11,514 nucleotides of DNA from Gammaproteobacteria bacterium. Lineage in GTDB: Bacteria > Pseudomonadota > Gammaproteobacteria > HK1. The DNA is taken from contig JABDQX010000378.1 of NCBI GenBank assembly GCA_013042035.1, positions 1 through 11,514 on the forward strand, given 5' to 3'. The notes below the pieces were generated by a model that ran no database searches, was not told the origin of the DNA, and worked only from the letters and a program-made list of their open reading frames with translations. Shown here piece after piece: positions 1 through 5,923 of the stretch. The position numbers and the translations under genes are program-made. The stretch's first letter is position 1, and every line of letters begins with the position of its first letter.

Positions 1-2
1 CT

Positions 3-155
3 CCCACCGGCATCGATATTGCCACCCGTTCAGGAGATCTCCGCTTGCTGACGGTACAGCGGCCCGGCGCCAAACCGGTATCGGTTGCGGATTTTCTTAA
101 TGGTTATCGGGATCCTGGGGTTATCGGAATTCCGGGGCTATCGGGATGCCGGTAA
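3..155 (+). CDS. fmt: Methionyl-tRNA formyltransferase, C-terminal end (partial)
   Basis: Only the last 50 codons are in the window, in frame 3 from base 3 to the TAA at 153-155. The peptide begins PTGIDIATRSGDLRLLTVQ and continues with RPGAKPVSVADFLNG. This matches the last strands of the Fmt C-terminal OB-like domain, where the family has a pattern like GI-V-T-G-L-L--LQ-PG-K---A-DFLNG. Fmt transfers a formyl group from 10-formyl-tetrahydrofolate to initiator Met-tRNA in the cytoplasm. The family normally ends soon after the FLNG motif. Here the tail continues as YRDPGVIGIPGLSGCR, encoded entirely by a 17-bp tandem triplication. The catalytic formyltransferase domain lies outside the window, so the identification rests on this C-terminal signature alone. 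gspM starts 9 bases downstream. Confidence 0.72.
   Translation, partial: PTGIDIATRSGDLRLLTVQRPGAKPVSVADFLNGYRDPGVIGIPGLSGCR
102..152 (+). repeat. 17-bp tandem repeat, three units, at the 3' end of fmt
   Basis: Three head-to-tail 17-bp units lie at 102-118, 119-135 and 136-152: GGTTATCGGGATCCTGG, GGTTATCGGAATTCCGG and GGCTATCGGGATGCCGG. The last unit ends directly before the TAA stop. Because 17 is not a multiple of three, each copy is read in a different phase, so the peptide is not repetitive. It looks like a minisatellite that grew at the gene end and replaced or extended the Fmt tail. Confidence 0.85.
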
Positions 156-164
156 TCAGCGGCC

Positions 165-668
165 ATGAAGCATAATTCTGATTTTACATTCGCCTCACTC
201 GACGCCATCAAACCACGGGACCGGATTGCGCTGGCGATCGGCGGTGTGGTCATCGTTTTCTCCTTCCTTTGGTTTGTGGTCGCCGAACCTCTCCAGAATA
301 AGGCCGAGCACCTTGTCGGACGGATATCGAAGCAGGACGCCGATCTGCGATGGATGCAGCGCTCCGCCGAGGAAATTCACAGGCTTCGCAAAAGCGCGGC
401 AGTCAATCAAGGGACATCCCGTTCGGAATCATTACTGACCGTTGTGGATCGCAGTGCAAAAAAGGTTGGACTCATTCAGACCATAAAACGAATCGAACCC
501 GCTGGCGAAGAAGGCGTGCGGGTATGGATCGAAGCGGCGGTATTCGATAACTTGCTTTTGTGGCTGGGCGATCTGCGTGTCAGCGGCGTACACGGCATCA
601 GTATCACTGTTGAACGCCAAAAAACACCAGGGCGTGTGAATGCAAAGGTAACGCTGGGATGGCTATAA
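165..668 (+). CDS. gspM: Type II secretion system protein M (GspM)
   Basis: A 167-aa bitopic inner-membrane protein. It has a short cytoplasmic N-terminus containing KPRDR (16-20), one hydrophobic segment at about 21-40, a coiled-coil-like stretch with the GspM hallmark DLRWMQRSAEEI (60-71), and a ferredoxin-like periplasmic domain ending with VRVWIEAAVFDNLLLWL (118-134) and VNAKVTL near the C-terminus. GspM binds GspL and helps couple the GspE ATPase to pseudopilus assembly in the inner-membrane platform. Length and domain order match the family. The ATG at 165 follows the upstream stop by 9 bases; no strong Shine-Dalgarno is visible, so coupling to the upstream gene is possible. GspL should normally precede it, but the upstream sequence reads as Fmt and the downstream gene is a sulfurtransferase, so it appears detached from a gsp operon. 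Confidence 0.87.
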   Translation: MKHNSDFTFASLDAIKPRDRIALAIGGVVIVFSFLWFVVAEPLQNKAEHLVGRISKQDADLRWMQRSAEEIHRLRKSAAVNQGTSRSESLLTVVDRSAKKVGLIQTIKRIEPAGEEGVRVWIEAAVFDNLLLWLGDLRVSGVHGISITVERQKTPGRVNAKVTLGWL

Positions 669-720
669 TAAGGCATCCTTAACCGGACAAATCTTTTTCC
701 AGTGCCCCGTGAGGGGCCAT

Positions 721-743
721 ATAATTTTGCAAAGCAAAATTAT
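721..743. repeat. Perfect palindrome ATAATTTTGC-AAA-GCAAAATTAT before a start codon
   Basis: Two perfect 10-bp arms (721-730 and 734-743) flank the loop AAA. The palindrome ends just before the GGAG ribosome-binding site (744-747) of the sulfurtransferase. A smaller GC-rich hairpin, GCCCC-GTGA-GGGGC, lies at 704-717. The same GCAAAATT arm recurs in a hairpin at 2329-2347, also directly before a start codon. It is AT-rich with no T-tract after it, so it is not an obvious terminator. It could be a dispersed repeat, an operator or an mRNA leader hairpin. Confidence 0.7.
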
Positions 744-755
744 CGGAGCAAAATC

Positions 756-1583
756 ATGCCCACGCCACGTTTTCCGCTTCTGATTGAACCCGAAATCCTC
801 ACGCAGCATCTCGATGCCGAGGATCTGTTGATCATAGATCTCAGCCGCGCCAAATCCTATGCCGCGACCCATATTCCACGTGCCGTACACATGGAATACG
901 CGATGTTGAACCTCAATCGTCCGCCGATAGGGGGACTGGTTCCCGACACCGAGCACCTTGGTCGATTATTTTCCTCTGTTGGCTTAACGCCGGAAACCCA
1001 TGTTATCGCCTACGACGATGAGGGAGGAGGCAAAGCGGGACGACTAGTCTGGACCTTGCACCTCCTGGGACACGACGCCTGCTCGGTGCTGAACGGCGGC
1101 ATCCATGCCTGGGCCGATGAGCAATATCCGTTGGAACGCGAGCCGGTCTTTCCGCCCTCATCGGGGTCGAATTACCCCGCCGACATTCAACGTCCCGAAT
1201 GTCTCGTTGAGGCGAAATATATCCTGGATAATCTAAAGAATCCCGAAACGGTTCTGCTCGACACCCGCACCCCGGATGAATATAGCGGCAGGAAACGGTT
1301 CGCAACGCAAGGCGGCCACATCCCGGGAGCTGTCAATCTGGATTGGACACTTACCCTGGACAGGGCACAAAATCTGCGCTGGAAACCGGAACAGGAACTG
1401 CGCGCCATGTTCGAAGGGATTGGTGTCACCCCGGATCGGGAAGTGATCGTGTACTGTCAAACTCACCATCGGTCCTCTCATACCTATGTCGTTCTCAAAT
1501 CCTTGGGATACCCGCGTGTCCGTGGTTATGCCGGTGCCTGGTCCGAGTGGGGAAACATGATGGGAGCACCCGTGGAGGTGTGA
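756..1583 (+). CDS. Tandem-rhodanese sulfurtransferase (thiosulfate/3-mercaptopyruvate type)
   Basis: A 275-aa protein with two rhodanese modules, the usual length and layout of thiosulfate or 3-mercaptopyruvate sulfurtransferases. The N-terminal module (about 1-125) carries the family signatures THIPRAVHMEY and VLNGGIHAWA, but where an active-site cysteine would sit it has AYDDEGGGKAG, so it should be catalytically silent. The C-terminal module (about 145-275) has GGHIPGAVNLDW and the active loop CQTHHRS with the sulfur-carrying Cys234. Such enzymes move sulfane sulfur from a donor to a thiophilic acceptor through a Cys persulfide. The loop is not the CGSGVT type of 3-mercaptopyruvate enzymes, which favours thiosulfate or another persulfide donor. 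The ATG at 756 is chosen because GGAG lies at 744-747; a GTG at 702 would add 18 residues. The gene converges on the cupin gene, 33 bases away. Confidence 0.9.
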   Translation: MPTPRFPLLIEPEILTQHLDAEDLLIIDLSRAKSYAATHIPRAVHMEYAMLNLNRPPIGGLVPDTEHLGRLFSSVGLTPETHVIAYDDEGGGKAGRLVWTLHLLGHDACSVLNGGIHAWADEQYPLEREPVFPPSSGSNYPADIQRPECLVEAKYILDNLKNPETVLLDTRTPDEYSGRKRFATQGGHIPGAVNLDWTLTLDRAQNLRWKPEQELRAMFEGIGVTPDREVIVYCQTHHRSSHTYVVLKSLGYPRVRGYAGAWSEWGNMMGAPVEV

Positions 1584-1616
1584 GATGGATTGGGCTAGGA
1601 TGGATTGTTCCCAATG

Positions 1617-1940
1617 TCATGCATTCGGATAATGCACCGCCAGCCAGATTGTCTCTTCCTCGGGCGTCGTCCAGCCGACTTTGTGTTTTTTATGGGCGGG
1701 GATATCGATGCAATCTCCCATTTGGAGATGAACGGATGTTCCATCGGCAAAAGACAGCACCGCTTCCCCTCGGAGCACCATGACCCACTCATTTTGTTCC
1801 TGGTCATACCAACCGATTTCCGGTGATCGGTGACCTTTTGAGACGATCCGTTCTATTCTTACGTGCCGGTTGTCGATCAGCGTTTCGAATATCTCTTTTT
1901 CCGGATCGTCCGGTATCGCTTCAAAGAAATTCTTTTTCAT
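1617..1940 (-). CDS. Small cupin-domain protein
   Basis: A 107-aa single-domain cupin. The central strand block NEWVMVLRGEAVLSFADG (about 54-71) corresponds to cupin motif 1, and MGDCIDIPAHKKHKVGW to motif 2. Motif 1 lacks the usual HXH pair (DQEQNEW is at that place), while motif 2 keeps the PAHXXH histidines, so metal binding may be altered. Small stand-alone cupins of this type, with EIFETL near the N-terminus and a WYDQEQNEWV block, are widespread and their substrate is generally unknown. The ATG (complement of 1938-1940) has no clear Shine-Dalgarno. The gene is divergent from the LsrG-like gene across 98 bases and convergent with the sulfurtransferase. I can assign the fold with confidence but not a reaction. 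Confidence 0.85.
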   Translation of the reverse strand: MKKNFFEAIPDDPEKEIFETLIDNRHVRIERIVSKGHRSPEIGWYDQEQNEWVMVLRGEAVLSFADGTSVHLQMGDCIDIPAHKKHKVGWTTPEEETIWLAVHYPNA

Positions 1941-2038
1941 TATAAATGGTTGGGGGCTAAAATAGCGGGCAGGAAGATTGTCTCACAACCCATCAGGGTT
2001 CGATATTCGAATTGGCATTTGAATCGCGGAGAAACACA
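1941..2038. promoter_or_regulatory. Divergent intergenic region (cupin / LsrG-like)
   Basis: These 98 bases separate two divergent start codons, so both promoters should lie here. A small hairpin AACCC-ATCA-GGGTT lies at 1987-2000, followed by the palindrome ATTCGAAT near 2005-2012. A weak sigma70-like pair (TTGTCT at 1978 with GATATT at 2002) can be drawn toward the LsrG-like gene, but neither box is strong. The Shine-Dalgarno GGAG at 2028-2031 belongs to the plus-strand gene. Promoter calls here are inference. Confidence 0.4.
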
Positions 2039-2329
2039 ATGATAGTCACTTGCGTTACAGTGCATGTAGCACCGGAAAACATCAACGACTTCATCGAGGC
2101 ATCGAAGAAAAATCACGAAGGCTCCATCAAGGAACCGGGCAACATGCGTTTCGATGTCCTCCAATCAAAAGACGATCCGGGCCGCTTTTTGTTGTACGAA
2201 GCTTACGAGAGTGAGGAAAGCGCGGCGGCGCACAAAAGCACCGAACACTACCTTACCTGGCGAAAAACAGTAGAGCCGTGGATGGCCAAACCACGCGAGG
2301 GCGTGCCGTATGTTGGGATTGCGCCATAA
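2039..2329 (+). CDS. LsrG-like antibiotic-biosynthesis-monooxygenase (ABM) domain protein
   Basis: A 96-aa protein with the ferredoxin-like ABM fold. The stretch NHEGSIKEPGNMRFDVLQ (25-42), followed by GRFLLYEAYES (48-58) and HKSTEHYLTW (65-74), is very close in pattern to E. coli LsrG, the isomerase that processes phosphorylated autoinducer-2, and to YgiN/ABM proteins. The ATG at 2039 is preferred to an upstream TTG at 2012 because GGAG (2028-2031) is 7 bases before it and the domain begins at residue 2. It ends 18 bases before an iron-type alcohol dehydrogenase and is surely co-transcribed with it. No lsrK, lsrF or transporter genes are visible, so an AI-2 role is not supported by context. 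A dimeric isomerase or detoxifying oxygenase acting on a small carbonyl compound in one pathway with the dehydrogenase is a reasonable inference. Confidence 0.85.
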   Translation: MIVTCVTVHVAPENINDFIEASKKNHEGSIKEPGNMRFDVLQSKDDPGRFLLYEAYESEESAAAHKSTEHYLTWRKTVEPWMAKPREGVPYVGIAP

Positions 2330-2347
2330 ATTTTGCGGGGCAAAATT
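2329..2347 (+). promoter_or_regulatory. Hairpin over the ribosome-binding site of the alcohol dehydrogenase
   Basis: AATTTTGC (2329-2336) pairs with GCAAAATT (2340-2347) around the loop GGG. The hairpin touches the upstream stop codon TAA (2327-2329) on one side and the ATG at 2348 on the other. The only Shine-Dalgarno-like bases, GGGG at 2337-2340, are its loop and first stem base. It shares its arm with the palindrome at 721-743. It could couple translation of the two genes by being melted by terminating ribosomes; this is inference. Confidence 0.6.
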
Positions 2348-3604
2348 ATGTACGACTTCAACTACGGGCGAATTCCACCGCTTCACTTCGGCGCCGGCAA
2401 GATAGCACGCCTACCGGCGATTGTATCCGAGCTTGGCGGCAAACGTGTATTGCTCGTGACGGGCAAGGCCTCCCTGCAGGCATCCGGGATGCTCCGGTCT
2501 ATTCAGGATCTACTCCAGGATGCCGGTATCGAGGTCCATGCCATTACCTGCCCTGGTGAGCCAACGACGACATTTGTGGACGACGTCTGCACTCAATTCC
2601 GTTCACAATCCGTCGATGTGGTAATCGGTATCGGTGGAGGAAGCGTCATAGATGCCGGAAAGGCCATCTCCGCCATGCTACCCCATGAAAATTCCATCTT
2701 CGATTATCTGGAGGGTGTCGGACGTGGGATGGCGCACAGTGGCATCAAGAAACCTTACATTGCCGTTCCAACCACATCCGGCACGGGTAGCGAAGTCACC
2801 AAGAATGCCGTCATCAGCGAGGTTGGTCCGGCAGGTTACAAGAAATCGTTGCGACACGATAACCTGATACCGGATGCGGTTGTCGTTGACGGTGATCTAT
2901 TGGTTTCCTGCCCACGAAACGTTACCTTTGCCTGTGGAATGGATGCCTTCACCCAATTATTGGAGCCATACCTGTCTCCGAAGGTGTCGAAGTTGACCGA
3001 GGCCATTGCCTGGAGCGGTTTTACGGCCATCGCGGGGCATTTTCCCGATGTCTGTGAAGCGGGGTCAAACGACACAAAGGCACGCGGGGCCATGGCCTAT
3101 GGGGCACTGTTGTCAGGTATCGCGCTTGCCAATGATGGGGTTGGAATCGTGCATGGGTTGGCATCCCCTATCGGTGGATTCTTTCCTATTCCTCATGGTG
3201 TTGTTTGCGCAACCCTCGTCGCGCCCTCGGTGCGGGCAAATCTGGCTGCTCTGCGCGCCCGTGCCCCCAAAAGTCCGGCTCTGGAAAAAATGGCGCGGCT
3301 CGGCGCGTTGTTGTCTTCCCATGAACACGGGAAAAACGATTCCTCCCAGGATAAGCAAGCCTTTTCGGGGGCATCCGATACCGTTACGGCAACGATCTTC
3401 GTGGGACAAATCCGGGACGAGCATTGTGATGCCCTGGTTCGGATTCTCGATAAATGGACCGGGGATTTCCATGTGCCGCGGCTTGGTGAATATGGAATCG
3501 ATGAGCAAGGACTCGAAAAAATCCTGGATAAAGCGCAAAATCGCAATAATCCAATTGAATTAACGCGCCACGAGATCCGCGCGATGTTGAAGGAAAGATT
3601 GTAG
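2348..3604 (+). CDS. Iron-containing (type III) alcohol dehydrogenase
   Basis: A 418-aa protein of the Fe-ADH family, which reduces aldehydes or oxidises alcohols with NAD(P) in the cytoplasm. The N-terminal Rossmann-like half shows the nucleotide loop GIGGGSVIDAGKAIS (94-108) and PTTSGTGSEVT (141-151). The helical half carries metal-site motifs CGMDAFTQLLE (196-206) and VHGLASPIGGFFPIPHG (268-284), with Asp199, His269 and His283 as ligands by analogy with FucO. The second ligand, normally His four residues after the Asp, is Gln203; the GMDAFTQLLE variant occurs in some subgroups, so this may be a subfamily feature. Residues 326-342 form a polar, Gly/Ser/Asp/Lys-rich loop. The ATG at 2348 is chosen over a TTG at 2333, which would lie inside the leader hairpin. 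It pairs with the LsrG-like gene; the substrate is unknown. Confidence 0.92.
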   Translation: MYDFNYGRIPPLHFGAGKIARLPAIVSELGGKRVLLVTGKASLQASGMLRSIQDLLQDAGIEVHAITCPGEPTTTFVDDVCTQFRSQSVDVVIGIGGGSVIDAGKAISAMLPHENSIFDYLEGVGRGMAHSGIKKPYIAVPTTSGTGSEVTKNAVISEVGPAGYKKSLRHDNLIPDAVVVDGDLLVSCPRNVTFACGMDAFTQLLEPYLSPKVSKLTEAIAWSGFTAIAGHFPDVCEAGSNDTKARGAMAYGALLSGIALANDGVGIVHGLASPIGGFFPIPHGVVCATLVAPSVRANLAALRARAPKSPALEKMARLGALLSSHEHGKNDSSQDKQAFSGASDTVTATIFVGQIRDEHCDALVRILDKWTGDFHVPRLGEYGIDEQGLEKILDKAQNRNNPIELTRHEIRAMLKERL

Positions 3605-3978
3605 TCTCGGTAGTTTCCTATTCCGCAAATACGTATACTTGATTGCATCGGAAACTTTGTCTGGCAAATACACCATCATTCTGTTTTTGCTCCGCCAGGT
3701 GGGGCCGGATCATTTTGTGAGAGCGTGTCTGAAAATTCCCGGTCGTTGCGGGGCGGTAGCCCGATTGCGGTCCCGCAAGGCGCGGAAAGTGAGAAATCAG
3801 GGAGTGTAGCGAGCTACATGACTCGATTTTTGACTCTTTCGCAACGCAGCGGGCCACAATTCGGGGGCCGCCGCAGTAGACTGGGGGTTTTTCAGACACG
3901 CTCTGAGATAGCTTCCGTGAAATACATTCCATGAAGCAAAACTATCTTGTAAAACAAAACTATTGATTTTCTGGTACC
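3605..3978. other. Intergenic region holding a MITE-like element
   Basis: No credible gene lies in these 374 bases. Bases 3605-3720 show no convincing structure. Bases 3721-3903 are a palindromic MITE-like element, described separately. Bases 3904-3978 form the AT-rich leader of zipA, where CAAAACTAT is repeated 18 bp apart at 3937-3945 and 3955-3963. That motif resembles the GCAAAATTAT arm of the palindromes upstream. The zipA promoter is probably in this last part, or is supplied by the element. Confidence 0.6.
3721..3903. mobile_element. 183-bp MITE-like palindromic element with TGA target duplication
   Basis: The ends are perfect inverted repeats: GAGCGTGTCTGAAAA at 3721-3735 and its complement TTTTCAGACACGCTC at 3889-3903. 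The trinucleotide TGA flanks both sides (3718-3720 and 3904-3906), consistent with a 3-bp TNA-type target duplication as made by the IS1031 group of the IS5 family. Inside, the two halves are imperfect reverse complements of each other throughout: GGCGGTAGCCCGATTGCGGT on the left faces ATTCGGGGGCCGCC on the right, and AAAGTGAGAAATCAGGGAGTG faces ATGACTCGATTTTTGACTCT, around the centre TAGC-GA-GCTA at 3807-3816. No transposase is encoded, so it would be mobilised in trans. It sits 75 bases upstream of zipA. Confidence 0.8.
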
Positions 3979-4944
3979 GTGGATAATCTTCGTTTAATCC
4001 TTTTTATTTCCGGCATCCTTGTGATTGCCGCGATCTATGCCTGGGAGGTATTCCGCGAGCGTCGCACCAACATGCGGCAGCGGCTGGATATCTTCGGTGA
4101 TGACACCCTAGCGCAACAAGACACCCCGAGCAACGAATTCTACGCCGATACCGATACCCAGCCATATCTGGGTCAATCGGAACAAACGGTGGTGGAAGCC
4201 AAAGATAATGTTGTATTGGGTGATCTGAATGCACTCGATGGCTACGACACGCAAAACGAACCCGCCGCGACTATATCCGACGACCCACAAACCGGCCCGA
4301 CAGAGGAGGATGCGGTAGAGGGGATCGGTGTTGCCGACGAGAAAACCGCTAAAAGGATAACCGACCCGGACCCGCCCATCGATACCAATACCGATGCCCC
4401 CATTCTCCCCGCTGGAAAGAGCCGTACGGAAAAGATGCGTTCGGAAAGGGCTCACGCCCGGAGTAACCAGGAAAAAAGCCGCTCGGGAAGAACCACGACC
4501 GGAAGGTCTTCAAGCGCCAAGGGACTCGTTCTTGGACTGACCATCATGGCAAAGTCGGGCCGCCGATTTATGGGTCCTAGCATTCGCGAACAGTTAGAGA
4601 ACGCCGGAATGCATTTTGGGGAAATGCGGATCTTTCACCATTTCGGCCCGGACGGTCAGAAAACCGATCAATCGGTATTCAGTGCCGCGGATATAATGGA
4701 ACCGGGCACATTCCCCATCAATGATCTTGGAAACTATACCACCAAGGGGTTGATTCTGTTCATGCAGTTGCCCGGCCCGCTGGATGGTTTGGTCGCCTTC
4801 GAGTTAATGTTGAATGTGGCGCAAAAGCTCGCAAAATCCCTGGAGGGAGAGCTTTGCGACGACACACGCAGTACCCTTACCACGCAGGCCGCCAACCATC
4901 TGCGTGAACGCATCGAGGAAATGAAGCGCAAACAGTTGGTATGA
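3979..4944 (+). CDS. zipA: Cell division protein ZipA
   Basis: A 321-aa membrane anchor that tethers FtsZ to the inner membrane at the division site. The N-terminal transmembrane segment spans about residues 4-22 and is followed by a basic FRERRTNMRQR stop-transfer stretch. A long acidic linker runs over about 36-145, then a basic Arg/Ser-rich stretch (147-180). The globular FtsZ-binding domain (about 181-321) is clear, with DIMEPGTFPINDLGNYTTKGLILFMQ broken across 238-263 and FELMLNVAQKLAKSLEGEL at 274-292, matching the family pattern of PGTF, FTTPG and IFMQ blocks. The start is GTG at 3979; the first in-frame ATG (codon 32) would remove the membrane anchor. No strong Shine-Dalgarno is visible. 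It overlaps cbpA by 4 bp (ATGA). In many gammaproteobacteria ligA follows zipA; here it does not. Confidence 0.95.
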   Translation: MDNLRLILFISGILVIAAIYAWEVFRERRTNMRQRLDIFGDDTLAQQDTPSNEFYADTDTQPYLGQSEQTVVEAKDNVVLGDLNALDGYDTQNEPAATISDDPQTGPTEEDAVEGIGVADEKTAKRITDPDPPIDTNTDAPILPAGKSRTEKMRSERAHARSNQEKSRSGRTTTGRSSSAKGLVLGLTIMAKSGRRFMGPSIREQLENAGMHFGEMRIFHHFGPDGQKTDQSVFSAADIMEPGTFPINDLGNYTTKGLILFMQLPGPLDGLVAFELMLNVAQKLAKSLEGELCDDTRSTLTTQAANHLRERIEEMKRKQLV

Positions 4945-5906
4945 GATACAAGGACTACTACCAGTTACTCGGTATATCGCGCACGGCGGCGCCCGATGAG
5001 ATCAAGCGCGCCTATCGGCGTCTTGCACGCAAATATCACCCGGATGTCAGCAAGGAGCCGAACGCCGAAGAGCGTTTCAAGGAGGTACAAGAGGCCTACG
5101 AAGTTCTGAAAGATCCCAAAAAACGGGAAGCCTATAACCAACTTGGGGTCAATTGGAAAACCGGACAGGATTTCAGGCCACCGCCCGGATGGGAAAATCG
5201 ATTCGATTTTGGCGGCGCCCCCTTTGGCAATCATGGATTTAGCGCCAGCGGCGGATTCAGCGACTTTTTCGAGTCCTTGTTCGGTTTTCAGCGTGGACCG
5301 GGTGGATTCCACTCGCAGCCGCAGGGAAGGCGAGCCGGACCGGGCCCGCAGCGCGGACAGGACGAGCATGCAAAAATACGCATTACCCTGGAAGAGGCCT
5401 ACCAGGGAACCGAGCGATCCCTGCGGATTCAGGGGGAAATGGCCAGCACAAGCGGGCAATCGACCGGGAACCAGCTAAAAGTCAAGATCCCTTCGGGCGT
5501 TACCCAAGGCCAGCGCATCCGGTTGGCAGGGCAAGGCCGGAGCAATTTCGCGCACGGCGCCAAGGGAGACATCTACCTGGAAGTCGAGTTTTTGCCGCAT
5601 CCGCTGTTTCGACTCGAGGGCAAGGATGTCTACCTGGATCTTCCCATCACCCCTTGGGAGGCAGCTCTGGGCGCGACCCTCAACGTCCCGACCCTGGGCA
5701 ACCGGGTTGACGTCAAGATCCCTGCCGGTTCCCAGTCGGGTAGAAAACTCCGCCTCAAAAACCGGGGTCTCGGAAAGGCGCACGCGGGAGATCAATACAT
5801 CGTGTTGAAAATCGTTACCCCGGAAGCCGATTCCGATGCTGCGCGAGCATGTTACGAACGCATGGCACGCGAGATGCCGTTCGACCCACGCGCGCATATG
5901 GGGTAG
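4941..5906 (+). CDS. cbpA: Class II J-domain co-chaperone, CbpA type
   Basis: A 321-aa DnaJ-family protein that recruits and stimulates DnaK and delivers clients. Its J-domain spans residues 5-69 with the essential HPD at 33-35 and the helix KRAYRRLARKYHPD. A Gly/Phe-rich region (about 85-125) contains GGFSDFFESLFGF, typical of CbpA/DnaJ2. The C-terminal domains follow (about 143-295), including LKVKIPSGVTQGQRIRLAGQG at 179-199 and VDVKIPAGSQSGRKLRLKNRG at 256-276. There is no CXXCXGXG zinc-finger region, which separates it from DnaJ proper. The ATG overlaps the zipA stop (ATGA), implying translational coupling. No cbpM modulator gene is next to it. Length fits the family. Confidence 0.93.
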   Translation: MRYKDYYQLLGISRTAAPDEIKRAYRRLARKYHPDVSKEPNAEERFKEVQEAYEVLKDPKKREAYNQLGVNWKTGQDFRPPPGWENRFDFGGAPFGNHGFSASGGFSDFFESLFGFQRGPGGFHSQPQGRRAGPGPQRGQDEHAKIRITLEEAYQGTERSLRIQGEMASTSGQSTGNQLKVKIPSGVTQGQRIRLAGQGRSNFAHGAKGDIYLEVEFLPHPLFRLEGKDVYLDLPITPWEAALGATLNVPTLGNRVDVKIPAGSQSGRKLRLKNRGLGKAHAGDQYIVLKIVTPEADSDAARACYERMAREMPFDPRAHMG

Positions 5907-5923
5907 TAAGGAAAAAACTCCCC

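Noticed and set aside
1343..1783. 146-aa plus-strand ORF across the sulfurtransferase end and the cupin gene
   Set aside because: It overlaps two genes with clear domains, in another frame or antisense.
3618..3934. Small ORFs on both strands across the MITE
   Set aside because: They run through the inverted repeat, have no ribosome-binding site and are low-complexity shadows of the palindrome.
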